In this document: in pieces, positions 1 through 10,951 of the stretch
How the letters are laid out: each line of letters opens with the position of its first letter
Numbering within the stretch: the first letter of the stretch is position 1
Notes under the pieces: model-generated
Database searches by the model: none
What the model saw: the letters and a program-made list of their open reading frames with translations, nothing else
Told to the model about the DNA's origin: nothing
Position numbers and translations under genes: made by a program
NCBI GenBank assembly: GCA_036850795.1
Contig: JAAECO010000007.1
Coordinates: 1,595,001-1,659,000 of the forward strand
Length of the DNA stretch: 64,000 bases
Direction: 5' to 3'
From: Cordyceps javanica
Taxonomy: Eukaryota; Ascomycota; Sordariomycetes; Hypocreales; Cordycipitaceae

Positions 1-1272
1 TGGCCATTCCTTGATTGCTTTGATCTTGTCTTGACACATCTGTACCTCTCCATGGGTGACGATAAATCCCAGGAATTGTACGCTGCTCTGGTGGAACTTG
101 CATTTGGCTACTTCCACTAGGAGTTTGTTATCTTGTAGGGTTTGAAGTACCTCGTGTACATGTTGCTTGTGTTCCTCAAGTGTGTTTGAGTAGATGAGGA
201 TATCGTCAAGGTAAACCACAACAAATACTCCAATTTGCTTGCGTAAGATTGTGTCGATCATGGTCTGGAATGTCGCTGGTGCGTTTGTAAGTCCAAAGGG
301 CATCACTAGGTATTCATAGTGTCCTTTGGTGGTTCTAAATGCTGTCATCCATTCGTGACCTTCCTTCATTCGTATGAGGTTATAGGCTCCTCTTAGGTCG
401 AGTGTGGTGAAGTATTTTGCTTTTCCAACTTTGTCTCGTATTTCCACTGTGAGTGGTAACGGATATCGATTCTTGATTGTGATCTTGTTAAGTGGTCGAT
501 AGTCGATGTATGGTCGTAACTTTCCGTTCTTCTTTGGTACCCACAGGACTGGGTGTCCTGCTGGGGACTCTGATGGTCTTATGTATCCCTTTCGTAACAT
601 TTCCTCCAGATACTCCTCGAGTGCTACGTCCTGCTCGGGGTTCTGGGGATATATCTTGTTGAACGTTGGTTCAGTACCGGGCTGGAGTTTGATCTCATGG
701 TCCTAGCGTGAATGCTCCGGTAGTCCTGTTTCTAGCTCGTCGCTGAACAGCTTGCTGTACTTTGAGTATTCCTCGGGAATCTCCGTTGTCTTAGCTTTTG
801 ACTCTCTAGTGATCACATATATTCCTAGAGGTCTGTCATGATTCGGTGAAGGTGCCTTTCTGCGGCCGCTCTTCCTGCCGTAATCGCATCTTGGTGTATC
901 CCACTGAAGTTGGCCTGTTCTCCAGTTGACTCGGGGATTGCTCGCTCGCAACCAAGGTATCCCTAATATAACGTCGTGTTTTGAGATCTCCGTGATGTCT
1001 AAGGTAAGAGAGTGATTATGGCCTTGTATGGAGACAGGAAGTTGCGCGGTTTCCTGATCCACAACTCCGTGGCCGTACTTGACTGCTCCTCCTTCCACGG
1101 TCGTGAGTTGGTAGGGCTCGTTCTTTTTGTTCCAAGGCAATCGTAATTTGTTAACGAGATTTGGCGAGATAAAATTTCCTTGTGCTCCACTGTCTATCAT
1201 TGCCTTGAGCTTGGTTCCTTTAATCAGGATATCAATCGTGAGGTGAGTAGCGTCACTGACGTTTGTGGCGCA
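1..1272 (-). pseudogene. pol of copy A: aspartic protease and reverse transcriptase (partial)
   Basis: The pol frame opens around 1272, in the -1 frame relative to gag. The retropepsin motif DSGAQGNF is intact (about 1197-1174). One in-frame TAG at 703-705 separates protease from RT; the same TAG is present in copy B. Downstream of it the RT reads without a stop to the window edge and includes MPFGLTNAPATFQ and the catalytic YLDD motif near 203-220. Family knowledge: this makes the cDNA of the element. The 234 codons of RT visible look functional apart from the TAG, which could be a RIPped CAG or TGG. Integrase cannot be seen. Confidence 0.9.
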
Positions 1273-3077
1273 TAGGGACTGACTAGATCCCTGTCAAAGA
1301 GTTGGTCTTACTGGCAACGACGGCTGTCGTTTCCCGACTTCTTCTCTTCGGGTTTCCTCCGAATAGTGAGGAGAGTCATAGCTCCCTCCATTCTTTCTTC
1401 TTTGGAGCTTTGGCGACGGTTGGTTTGTCTGCCATTTCCGCTGATCGGGTTCGGGCTAGGCGAACGCCTTACGATCATACTGTTTCCTCCATCCTCGTAT
1501 CTTGAGGTTGTGGCACGGATAGTATAAGCGTTTTTATCCTCAGCGAAGTATAATCCGTTATTCCTTTCTAGGATAAGGAATTCCTGCGTTCTCTGCTGGA
1601 TTGTCTAGTGTCTAAGTTTATCTTCTTTGTAAGGGGCTTGGCGAAGGGTTTGCTTAGGAAACCATTAGTAGTTAAGTTTCTTCTAGAGGTGTCGCACACA
1701 AGTGTGATATGGGCATGAAGCCCAGGAAATAGTCGAGTGATCGCGGTGAGTGGGACTGACTTCTGGATGCTTTAGACTAGCGCGTGGCGCGATGTAGGTA
1801 CTCTCGTCTAACAGTGCCATAAGCATAGCTAGGTCTGTCACATCGAATCCGGCTATCACCACTTGGTCGGGTCCTCCGTTTCCTTATTGATTTTCTTTCG
1901 CAATAGCATAATACTCCTCTCCTGTCTTGAAGTTAGGAGTAGCTTCTTCCCCTTGATTCTCGTATGTGGGCTGAGTTCCGAATTCCTAGTCTCCATCTTC
2001 ATCGGTGGTGTCGTCCACAGATGCGAGATCGTATTCATAGTCGTCTGGCGAATAGTAGACTTCGCTATTGGCCATGCTGATGTTTCGCACAGGCAGTTCC
2101 TTACTGGCTGCGCTAACGTTTCTTCCTTCTGCTACTAGCTTCCATGGTTTCTTCGGAGCTTTGTATTTGTTGGCCATGTGTCCTGGTTTCCCGCAATTGT
2201 AGCATTTAAAGGTTTTCTTGTTTGCTGCGTCGAGTTCCATCGGGCCTGGGTGAAATCCGTAGGCCGTGGATCCTCCTCGTCGTCGCCCCGTGTTGGGTTA
2301 GTATCGTCGCGTAGGAGGTTTTGGGTTATATCGTCCTCCTCGCTTAAGTCGTCTTGCGTAAAGTCGGTTGTCTACCTTGATAACCTTCTCGACAAACTTA
2401 TCGAAATCGTTAGGTCGATCGTCTTTCGCAATTTCATCTTTTACGTCTTCTCTGAGTCCGTCGTAGAAGAGTTCTATCTGGCTGTCATCATCCCAGTCAA
2501 GTCTAGTAGCGATGCGTCTGAACTCGCGTGCGTAGTGCTGAGCAGATCTAGTCTGCTTCAGGGCCTTCAACTTTCGGGTCGCGGTTCATAGCTCGTCTGG
2601 GTCGCCAAAGGCTGTCTGCAGGACCTCCTTAAAGTTTTTGTACTTCTTGAAGATCCTGACGGTCTCATCGTTGGGGTCCTTGTTGTCTAGGTAGTCTCTG
2701 AGCGTAGGTTCCCACCATTCTATGGCTTTGCCTGTAAGAAGGTTTCCAATGCAGAGGATCTTCGTCGACTCCTTGTCGATGGATTCGTTTACCTTCAAAT
2801 AGGCTTTAGCCTGGGTAAGGAAGGTATGGATATCTCCCCTAGTCCCATCGAAGGCGTCAGGCTTCGGGAACTTAGGTATTCCAGTAGCTCGCTTCTTTTT
2901 CTTGTTTTGCATTTCCTCCAGCTGTCCGTAGAGGTAGTCCAGCTTACTGTGGAGTTCTGCAACCTCTTTATCGGGTTCCGTCATGGGAACATCGGTAGGG
3001 TCCGTAACAGGCGCGCTGGTAGGTTGTCCGATAGGGGTCCCAACGGGATTGGTAGTTTTCTTACCAACGGTGGACAT
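1224..3077 (-). pseudogene. gag of copy A
   Basis: Starts at the ATG at 3077, 60 bases after the LTR. It reads through a capsid-like region (FLTQAKAYLKVN, then EWWEPTLRDY) and a CCHC zinc knuckle (CYNCGKPGHMANKY, near 2210-2170) to a TGA at 1224-1226. In-frame stops include a TGA after GDPDEL (2586-2588), where copy B has CGA; a TAA near 2296; a TAG at 1986-1988; and a TAG at 1683-1685. All fit CGA, CAR or TGG mutated by C:G to T:A transition. The TAG at 1986 is shared with copy B and could be the natural gag end, but the frame stays largely open past it. The first 80 or so codons differ strongly from copy B. Confidence 0.85.
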
Positions 3078-3136
3078 CGTGAGAGGTCTAACTGCTCGTG
3101 ATTCAAGGGTAACTCACTGAACAGGATTGATCAAAA

Positions 3137-3543
3137 TGTAACGGTGGCTTAAATCTAAGTCATAGATAGGTCTGTTTCTTAGGAAGTGAGTCAGGTTAAA
3201 TAGCTACAGGGTAGCTAATGAGCAGTTCATAGTAGTATCGTAGGCTTGTAAGTCCGTTAAGAGATTAACTCTTAATAGTAGAACTATTACTTAGATTAAT
3301 TAATAGAGATCTAGACTACCTAGCTATGGAAATACTTCCTCCTTAAGTACCCGTCTATCTCTCTATTATAGACCGTGATCATTCTGATCATCTAACTATC
3401 CATCGATCACTGGTCGTGATGATCGGTAGGTGATCCATCGATCACTTCCCTGGTCACGTGACTCCATGTCCTGTCCTGGGTGCTGTCCTACCTAACCCCT
3501 GTCAGTTCGGCCCAGCTCCCCGCGTGTTGTAGCGTTCGTAACA
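3137..3543 (-). repeat. LTR of copy A (407 bp)
   Basis: Begins TG and ends CA on the element strand, and is 407 bp like both LTRs of copy B. It contains the same internal sequence in reverse orientation, including a CACGTGAC box. The bases just inside the element (TTTTGATCAATCCTG on the minus strand) do not start with TGG, so the primer site is not a standard tRNA 3' end. Confidence 0.93.
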
Positions 3544-3719
3544 TAGATCTCCATTAATTAATCTAAGTAATAGTTTTACTATTAAGAGTTAATCTTTTAA
3601 TAGACTTATATACTTATAATATTATTATAAACTACTTATTTGCTACCTTATAGCTATTTAACCTAACTTACTTCCTAAGAAATAGACTTTTCTATAACTT
3701 AGAAATAAGCTACCAGTAT
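3544..3719 (+). repeat. RIPped LTR fragment (3' part) of the same family
   Basis: Starting directly at the end of copy A's LTR, this matches roughly bases 230-407 of the plus-strand LTR, beginning at its TAGATCTC stretch, with many C>T and G>A changes. The first part of this older LTR should lie to the left of copy A, outside the window. Copy A therefore seems to have landed inside it. Confidence 0.75.
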
Positions 3720-4074
3720 AGCTATATAGGTTATAGGACCTTATAAGGCTTTATAGGGCTCTATATAGGCTTTTAGTAAGTTATAAAAGGTTCTATAGTA
3801 CTAAAAGGTTCTTAGTAGCTCTCTTAGACTCCTTTTACTCTACAGGGTTTTTCTACCTTTCTAAAGATATATTTTTACTTTCTTACTTAAGAAGGTAAAG
3901 ATTTCTCTACCTGTTTCTCTATATATTTAGTTAGATAGCTACTAAGTAGATAGTTTAGCTATAAAATACTACCATAGTTCTAACCCTAACCCTTTATATG
4001 CTACTATCCTAAATGCTAGCATCTTAGTAACTTTCTAACGAGCTTAGACTGCTTTAAAAACTATACATAGATGG
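3720..4074. other. TpA-rich, gene-free RIP-type sequence
   Basis: Dominated by CTATAG/TTATAG words and very poor in CpA and TpG, as expected of heavily RIPped repeat DNA. Two TAACCC units occur near 3983, too few to mean a telomere. No coding frame or recognisable element remains. Confidence 0.6.
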
Positions 4075-4440
4075 GCCAAGCTTGCCATGGACAACAAAGT
4101 GCTGTTAACCTAACCAGCCACAGCAGCAGCTTGCTTGCATGAAATCAGAAGCACCAATAACTGCGGCATGTGTTATTCGCTCGCCGAGACGTGCTGCAAA
4201 GCACCACCCCATGCTCAACCATAGGCCGTCAGCCTGGCTAGGGCTAAAAGCAAAGTCTATCAAGTCAACATTCCCATGTGGGGCTTGCAGCGAGTTTAAT
4301 AGCCTACTGAAAAAAGGCTGGGAAACGGGGTATAGGAAACCCCCAGTTTGTTGTCTGGTTATCGATCTGTGGCGTTTCGGCTACACAGCGCCCGCGTTAA
4401 GAAATTATGGTGGCTACGTTAATTGACCTTATTATGACAA
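4075..4440. other. Non-RIPped island between RIPped blocks
   Basis: Base composition switches abruptly to balanced GC with normal CpA. A 95-codon open frame (4139-4426, plus) exists, but I do not recognise it and it has no clear domain. It may be host DNA caught between nested elements, or a fragment of another transposon. Confidence 0.4.
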
Positions 4441-4652
4441 ATAAACAAAGGATAGTAAGGCAGCCTATTATGTAGCCATAGGAGGAGGACTAGTAGCGTA
4501 GGAAGAGGCTACGAGGTACCTAGGGTATAAAGGTATAAGTAGACAGAGTCACATAATAGGATTAGGAGAAATTAAATTAATCTAAATAGACTTATTAGAT
4601 AGGCTTAGTCTAATCTAGTATAATAGGATTAGGAGGGATTAGTATAATCTAA

Positions 4653-4872
4653 GCCTATAATAGAGAGATAGATAAGTACTTAAGGAGAAGATATTCCTAT
4701 AGCTAAGTAGTCTAGATCTCTATTAATTAATCTAAGTAATAATTCTACTATTAAGAGTTCTACTCTTAATAACTATTTAACGATACTACTTAATATGCTA
4801 CCCTATAGCTTTAGCCTAACTTACTTCCTAAGAAATAGACTTACTATGACTTAGATTTAAGCTATCGTTACA
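4653..4872 (+). repeat. Truncated, RIPped LTR fragment
   Basis: Matches the 3' portion of the 407-bp LTR, from its TATAATAGAGAGATAGA word to the terminal GTTACA. About 185 bases are missing at its 5' end. Immediately upstream (4557-4650) are two copies of an ATAGGATTAGGAG word. Probably a degraded solo LTR. Confidence 0.75.
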
Positions 4873-5359
4873 CTTATGTAACCCACGATATGTGTGACTA
4901 TCACAAGATCTTCGAGACAGTTATAAGTAAGCTTTTCCACATAACGTAATTGACCTCGAGGAAACCCCTGCGGACGGGCACATTATAGAGTAGCAATATC
5001 TAGGCATCATGTTTATTACCCTGCCTGCCTACCCTTGACTTACTTTAGTACTATAGGTTTCTAGCAGCAGTAAGTAATCAGTAAGGCAGATGAGTGATAA
5101 CGGTAACTTACAACTAAGCCTGGCCCGCGACCGAGATTCGGGTGGTGGCGCTGGCTGGCTTCGCCCCCACAATGCAACCACATCGTTCTGTTAGAGGCTA
5201 GCCGATACTGGAATACTGCAGCACTAAAGTGGGCTATCTGCGACGTGTGGTCCTCCTAAGAACCCGTCTTAACGGAAGTGGTAGCTATCACATAAGCCAC
5301 TTGGCAACTATTGGAAGGATTGGTGTGTGGAGTAGGCGCAAAAGTTCCTCGAACTACGT
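4873..5359. other. Host flank left of copy B, no gene recognised
   Basis: Mixed composition and not strongly RIPped. A 79-codon open frame at 5229-5468 crosses into the LTR of copy B and is therefore not a conserved gene. The last five bases (5355-5359, TACGT) are the target-site duplication. Confidence 0.5.
5355..5359. repeat. Target-site duplication, left copy (TACGT)
   Basis: TACGT directly before the LTR of copy B. The same five bases follow its right LTR at 11990-11994. Five bases is the usual Ty3/gypsy integration footprint. Confidence 0.9.
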
Positions 5360-5766
5360 TATTACGAACGCTACAGCACGCGGGGAGCTGGGCCGAACTG
5401 ACAGGGGTCAGGTAGGACAGCACCCAGGACAAGACATGGAGTCACGTGACCAGGGAAGTGATCGATAGATCACCTACCGATCATCACGACCAGTGATCGG
5501 TAGATAGTTAGATAATCAGAGTAATCATGGTCTATAATAGAGAGATAGACGGGTACTTAAGGAGGAAGTATTTCCATAGCTAGGTAGTCTAGATCTCTAT
5601 TAATCAATCTAAGCAATAGTTCTACTATTAAGAGTTAATCTCTTAACGGACTTATAAGCCTACGATACTACTGTGAACTACTTATTAGCTACCCTATAGC
5701 TATTTAACCTAACTCACTTCCTAAGAAACAGACCTATCTATGACTTAGATTTAAGCCACCATTACA
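5360..5766 (+). repeat. 5' LTR of copy B
   Basis: 407 bp. The expected TG start is mutated to TA at 5360-5361, and the 3' end reads ATTACA. It is followed by TTTTGATCAATCCTATTC, the presumed primer-binding region, which lacks the usual TGG. Confidence 0.93.
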
Positions 5767-5825
5767 TTTTGATCAATCCTATTCAGTAAGTTACCTTAAA
5801 ACCTTAAGCAGTATTTACCTTCACG

Positions 5826-7613
5826 ATGTCGACCGCAAGCGGAGCTACTACCAATCCTAGTCAGGCTATGCAAGCCATGCGCTAGCAGATTAAAGCTATG
5901 ACTGCCCAGATCCAGGCACTCCAGGCAAACAACAACGGAGGAGGAGCCCTCACCCTTCCTAAATTCCCCAAACCTAAACCGTTTGATAGGATAAAAGGGG
6001 ATATGCGTACCTTCCTCACGCAAGCCAAAGCCTACCTTCGTGTTAACACCACTATCGCCAACTCTACCACGCAGATTCTCTACATTAGTAACCTTCTTAC
6101 TAGCAAGGCGATAGAATAGTAGGAACCTACTCTTAGAGACTTCCTTAACAACAACACACTAGATAACAAAACCACTCGTATTTTCCAAGACTATAACAAT
6201 TTTGAGGAGTTACTCTAGACCACCTTTAGAGACCCCGATAAGATTCGAACCACGACACGCAAGCTTAAGGCACTACGACAGACTAGTTCTGCCCAGCACC
6301 TTATACGCGAGTTCAAACGCATCTCAGCTTATCTCGACTAGGATAACGAAAGCATGATAGAATATCTCTACGACGCACTACGTGAAGAAGTAAAGGATAA
6401 GATCGCAAAGTATAATCAACCCGATACCTTTGACGAATTCGCTAGCAAGATCATCAAAGTCAACAAGCAACTCTATGCTAGGCGACTTAAACGAAATAGA
6501 CGTGGCCATTGGCAGAACAATTAGCCACGCCAAAACCAAGCTAATATTAGTAGACGACGAGGAGGATCCACGGCCTATAGATTTCACCCAGGCCTAATAG
6601 AACTTAACGTAGTAAACAAGAAAACCTTCAAATACTATAATTACGGGAAACTAGGACACATAGCCAACAAATATAAAACTCCAAAGAAACCATAGAAGCT
6701 AGTAGCAGAGGGAAGAAACGTTAGCGTAGCTAGTAAGGAACTACCTATGCGAAATATTAGTATGGCTAATAGCGAAGTCTACTATTCGCCAGACGACTAT
6801 AAATACGATCTCGTATCTATAAATAGCACCACCGATAAAGATAGAGACTAGGAATTCAGAACTTAGCCTACATACGAGAATCAAGGGGAAGAAGCTACTC
6901 CTAACTTTAAGATAGGAGAGAAGTACTATACTATTACGAAAGAGAATCAACAAGGAAACGGAGGACCTAACCAAGTAGTAATAGCCAGATTCGACGTAAC
7001 GGACCTAGCTATGCTTATAGCACTATTAGATAAGCGCACATACGTTATACCACGCGCTAGTCTAAAGTATCCAGAAATTAGTCGCACTCACCGCGATCAC
7101 GCAACTATTTCCTAGGCTTCATGCCCATACCACACTTATGTACAACACCTCTAGAAGAAACTTAACTACTAATGGTTTCCTAAGCAAACCCTTCGCCAAG
7201 CCCTTTATAAAGAAGATAAACTTAGACACTAGACAATCTAGCAGAGAACGCAAAACTTCCTTATCCTAGAAAAGAATAATGGATTATACTTCGCTAAGGA
7301 TAAAAACGCTTATACTATCCGTACCATAACCTTAAGATACGAGGATAGAGGAAATAGTATAATCATAAGGCGTTCGCCTAGCCCGAACTCGATTAGCAGA
7401 AATAGCAGACAAACCAACCATCGCCAAAGCTCTAAAGAAGAAAGAATAGAGGGAGCTATAACTCTCCTCACTATTCGGAGGAAACCTAAAGAGAAGAAGT
7501 CGGGAAACAATAGCCATCGTTGCCAATAAGACTAACTCTTCGACGGGGATCTAGCTAGTCCCTATACGCCACAAACGTTAGTAACGCTACTCACCTCACG
7601 ATTAATATCCTAA
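5826..7613 (+). pseudogene. gag of copy B (RIPped)
   Basis: ATG at 5826, 60 bases after the LTR. The frame runs to TAA at 7611-7613 with many TAG/TAA codons. The expected tandem Trp pair is now TAGTAG at 6117-6122 where copy A keeps EWWEP. The zinc knuckle near 6630-6665 has lost cysteines (YYNYGKLGH against CYNCGKPGH in copy A), both by TGC to TAC. The N-terminal 80 codons are not simply a RIPped form of copy A's gag. The TAG codons at 6849 and 7152 are at the same places as in copy A. Confidence 0.85.
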
Positions 7614-10600
7614 TTAAAGGAACCAAGCTTAAGGCAATAATAGATAGTAGAGCACAAGGAAATTTTATCTCGCTAAATCTTGTTAACAAATTACGATTAC
7701 CTTAGAACAAAAAGAACGAGCCCTACCGACTCACGACCGTAGAAGGAGGAGCAGTCAAGTATGGCCACGGAGTTATAGATCAGGAAACCGCGTAACTTCC
7801 TATCTCCATACAAGGCCATAACTACTCTCTTACCTTAGACATCATGGAGATCTTAAAATATAATATTATATTAGGGATACCTTGGTTATGAGCGAGCAAT
7901 CCCCGAGTCAACTAGAGAACAGGCTAACTTCAGTGGGATATACCAAGATACGATTACGGCAGGAAGAGTAGCCGCAGAAAGGTACCTTTACTAAGTCATA
8001 ATAGACCTCTATGAATATATATAATCACTAGAGAGTCAAAAGCTAAGATAATAGAGATTCCCGAGGAATACTTAAAGTATAGTAAGCTATTTAGCGACGA
8101 GCTAGAAACAGGACTACTAGAGTATTCGCGCTAGGACCATAAGATCAAACTCTAGCCTAATACTAAACTAACGTTTAACAAGATATATCCCCAGAACCCT
8201 AAGCAGGACGTAGCACTCGAGGAGTATCTAGAGGAAATGTTACGAAAGGGATACATAAGACCATCAGAGTCCCCAGCAGGACACCTAGTCCTATAAGTAC
8301 CAAAGAAGAACAGAAAATTACGACCATACATCAACTATCGACCACTTAACAAGATCACAATCAAGAATCGATATCCATTACCACTTACAGTAGAAATACG
8401 AGATAAAGTTAGGAAAGCAAAATACTTCACCATACTTAACCTAAAAGGAGCCTATAACCTCATACGAATAAAAGAGGGCTACGAGTAGATAACCGCATTT
8501 AGAACCACCAAAGGACACTATGAGTACCTAGTGATGCCTTTTGGACTTACAAACGCACCAGCGACATTCCAGACCATGATCGACACAATCTTACGCAAGC
8601 AAATTAGAGTATTTGTTATGGTTTACCTTGACGACATCCTCATCTACTTAAACACACTTAAGGAGCACAAGCAACATATACATAAGGTACTTCAAACCCT
8701 ACAAGATAACAAACTCCTAGTGGAAGTAGCTAAATGCAAGTTCCACCAGAGTAGCGTATAGTTCCTAGGATTTATCGTTACCTATGGAGAAATCCAGATA
8801 TGCTAAGACAAGATTAAAGTAATTAAGGAATAGCTAATACCAACAAACGTCAGAGACGTGAGAGCGTTCACTACATTTATGAACTTTTACCGAAAATTCC
8901 TAAAAGGATATGGAGATATATCACGACCTCTTACTAACCTAACTAAGAAAGACGTTAAATTTAAGTGGATAGAAAAGGAAGAAAAATCCTTCACCACGAT
9001 CAAAGAACTCATTACACAAGAACCTATAATAAAAACGCCTAATCTAGAGAGACCTTATGAAGTCAAAACTAACGCCTCGGACTATGCCCTTAGCGGACAG
9101 CTCGGACAACGAGATAATAAAGGGAGATTACACCTAGTTACCTTCTTCTCACAGAAACTCCATAGACCTAAACTAAACTATAGTATTCACGACAAAGAAC
9201 TTATAGCTATTATTCAGTACTTTAAGGAATAGAGACACTATCTCGTAGGAGTAATACATAAGATTAAAGTCTACACTAATTACAAAAACCTTATATCGTT
9301 TTTAACTACGAAAGACCTAAATAAAAGGCAAATTAGATGGTATAAAACCCTCACGGATTATAACTTTAAAATCATATACCATAAAGGATCCGAAAATAGA
9401 AGAGCAGATACGCTTAGCTAAAGAGAGGACTTAAAATCGGAAGAATAAGTAGACAATATACCCTTATTACGCGCTACTAAGGATAGGAACCTTATGCTAG
9501 GTACCCGAGAAATTGACATTACCTGGCAAGTAAAGCTGGATAAGACATAGATATAACGAATTATATCATACAGCAAAAATAACAACTACTTAGACAATTA
9601 GGAGACAAAAACGCACTTACGTAAGGAAGTAGGAAGCTTCTTGTATAACGAACGGCAATACGTCCCCAGTACACTTTAAGAGCAACTTATCAGAGAAATA
9701 CATAAACACCCGTTACATAGACATCAGGGTATAGGGAAAACAATTAGTCGACTAAGGAGATCATATAACTTTCCCGAAAGCAGAAAAATAGTATAACAAG
9801 TTATAGACAAATGCGACATTTGCCGAAAAGCGAAAGTAGCACGACACGCTCCTTACGGTGAACTACAGCCAATACCACCACCTAAGAGAGCATGGCAAAC
9901 AGTCACGATAGATTTTATCGTCAAACTACCGAAATCCAAAGAACTAATAATAGGAGTCACTTACAACAGTATCCTAGTCATAGTGGATAAACTTACGAAA
10001 TACGCTTACTATATTCCTTACATAGAATCTAGCAATACAAAAGATCTAGCGTATATGTTTTTCAAGACAGTTATCGCATAGCACAGTTTACTAACACAAC
10101 TTATATCAGACTAAGACAAATTGTTCACGTCGAACTTCTAGAAATGCCTAATAGAAATAATAAAGATTAAGCAAGGCTTATCTACAACATTCCACCCATA
10201 GTCAGACAGACAGACAGAAATCTTAAACCAAGTTCTTAAACAGTACCTACGAAGCTATGTCAACTATCAACAAGATAATTAGGTAGAATAGCTACCACTT
10301 ACACAATAGGCTTACAATAGCTTAGAAAACGAAAATATAAAGATATCACCATTTAGGGCAAACTATAGATTTAACCCTATTATCGAAACACATGTGGCAC
10401 GCAGTGTGCACGCGCCAGCAGCTATAGCACATACAGCAACGATCACTAAAACACAAAAACACTTATAGCAAGAATAGATATTTCTACAAAATCAAATAAA
10501 ACATTATGTAGATAAAAAGAGATTACTAGCACTAATCCTAGAGGAGGGAGATAAAGTTTACCTTATCCGCAAAAACATCAAAACGAAATAACCCAATAAC

Positions 10601-10951
10601 AAACTCAACTAGAAGAAAATCGGACCATTCCTTATCAAACAAAAAATATCAGACACTAACTACGAACTATCCTTACCAGAAGGAATACAAATCTATCCTA
10701 TATTTCATGTGTTACTATTAGAAAAAGTACTAGATAATTCTATACTCACTACGAGAATTATAATAGAAAATACAGACGAATATAAAGTTAAGGAGATACT
10801 TAAGGCACAAGGAAACATAAAAAATCGTCATTATCTCGTTAAATAGAAGGGATACCCGAACTCCAAAAATACCTAGGAACTAACTAAGAACCTCACGAAC
10901 TACTTAACTCTACTTAAATAGTTCTATTCCCAAGGAACGTATCCTAATTAA
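7562..10951 (+). pseudogene. pol of copy B: protease, RT, RNase H, integrase, chromodomain (RIPped)
   Basis: Frame -1 to gag, with an overlap of about 50 bases. Domains in order: protease with DSRAQGNF at 7643 (active-site Gly changed to Arg by transition); RT with MPFGLTNAPATFQ at 8534 and YLDD near 8624; RNase H (TNASDYALSG, near 9068); integrase with the zinc-binding HH-CC near 9710-9825 and DDE residues including TIDFIVKLP near 9910 and SDRQTEILNQ near 10205; and a C-terminal chromodomain near 10775-10890 (YKVKEILKAQ; YLVK-stop-KGYPNSKNT). Two conserved chromodomain Trp codons are now stops. The frame ends with TAA at 10949-10951, overlapping the end of the antisense ORF by eight bases. 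Confidence 0.92.

Larger units (their letters stand above)
1..3543 (-). mobile_element. Ty3/gypsy LTR retrotransposon, copy A (truncated by window edge)
   Basis: Minus-strand element whose 5' LTR is at 3137-3543 and whose internal part runs leftwards through gag, protease and reverse transcriptase until the window ends inside RT. It is a near relative of copy B (5360-11989): the LTRs are the same length and nearly identical, and internal sequence from the end of gag onwards matches apart from transitions. It is less RIP-damaged than copy B; the RT part seen (702-1) has no stop codon. It abuts an older LTR fragment at 3544, so it appears to have inserted into that LTR. Integrase, chromodomain, the antisense ORF and the 3' LTR would lie outside the window. 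Confidence 0.93.

Noticed and set aside
3983..3998. TAACCC units resembling telomere repeat
   Set aside because: Only two units within RIPped AT-rich DNA. Not a telomere or interstitial array.
6241..6260. GATTCGAACC word resembling a tRNA T-arm (B box)
   Set aside because: It lies inside gag of copy B, and no A box or acceptor stem is found around it. No tRNA gene was recognised anywhere in the window.
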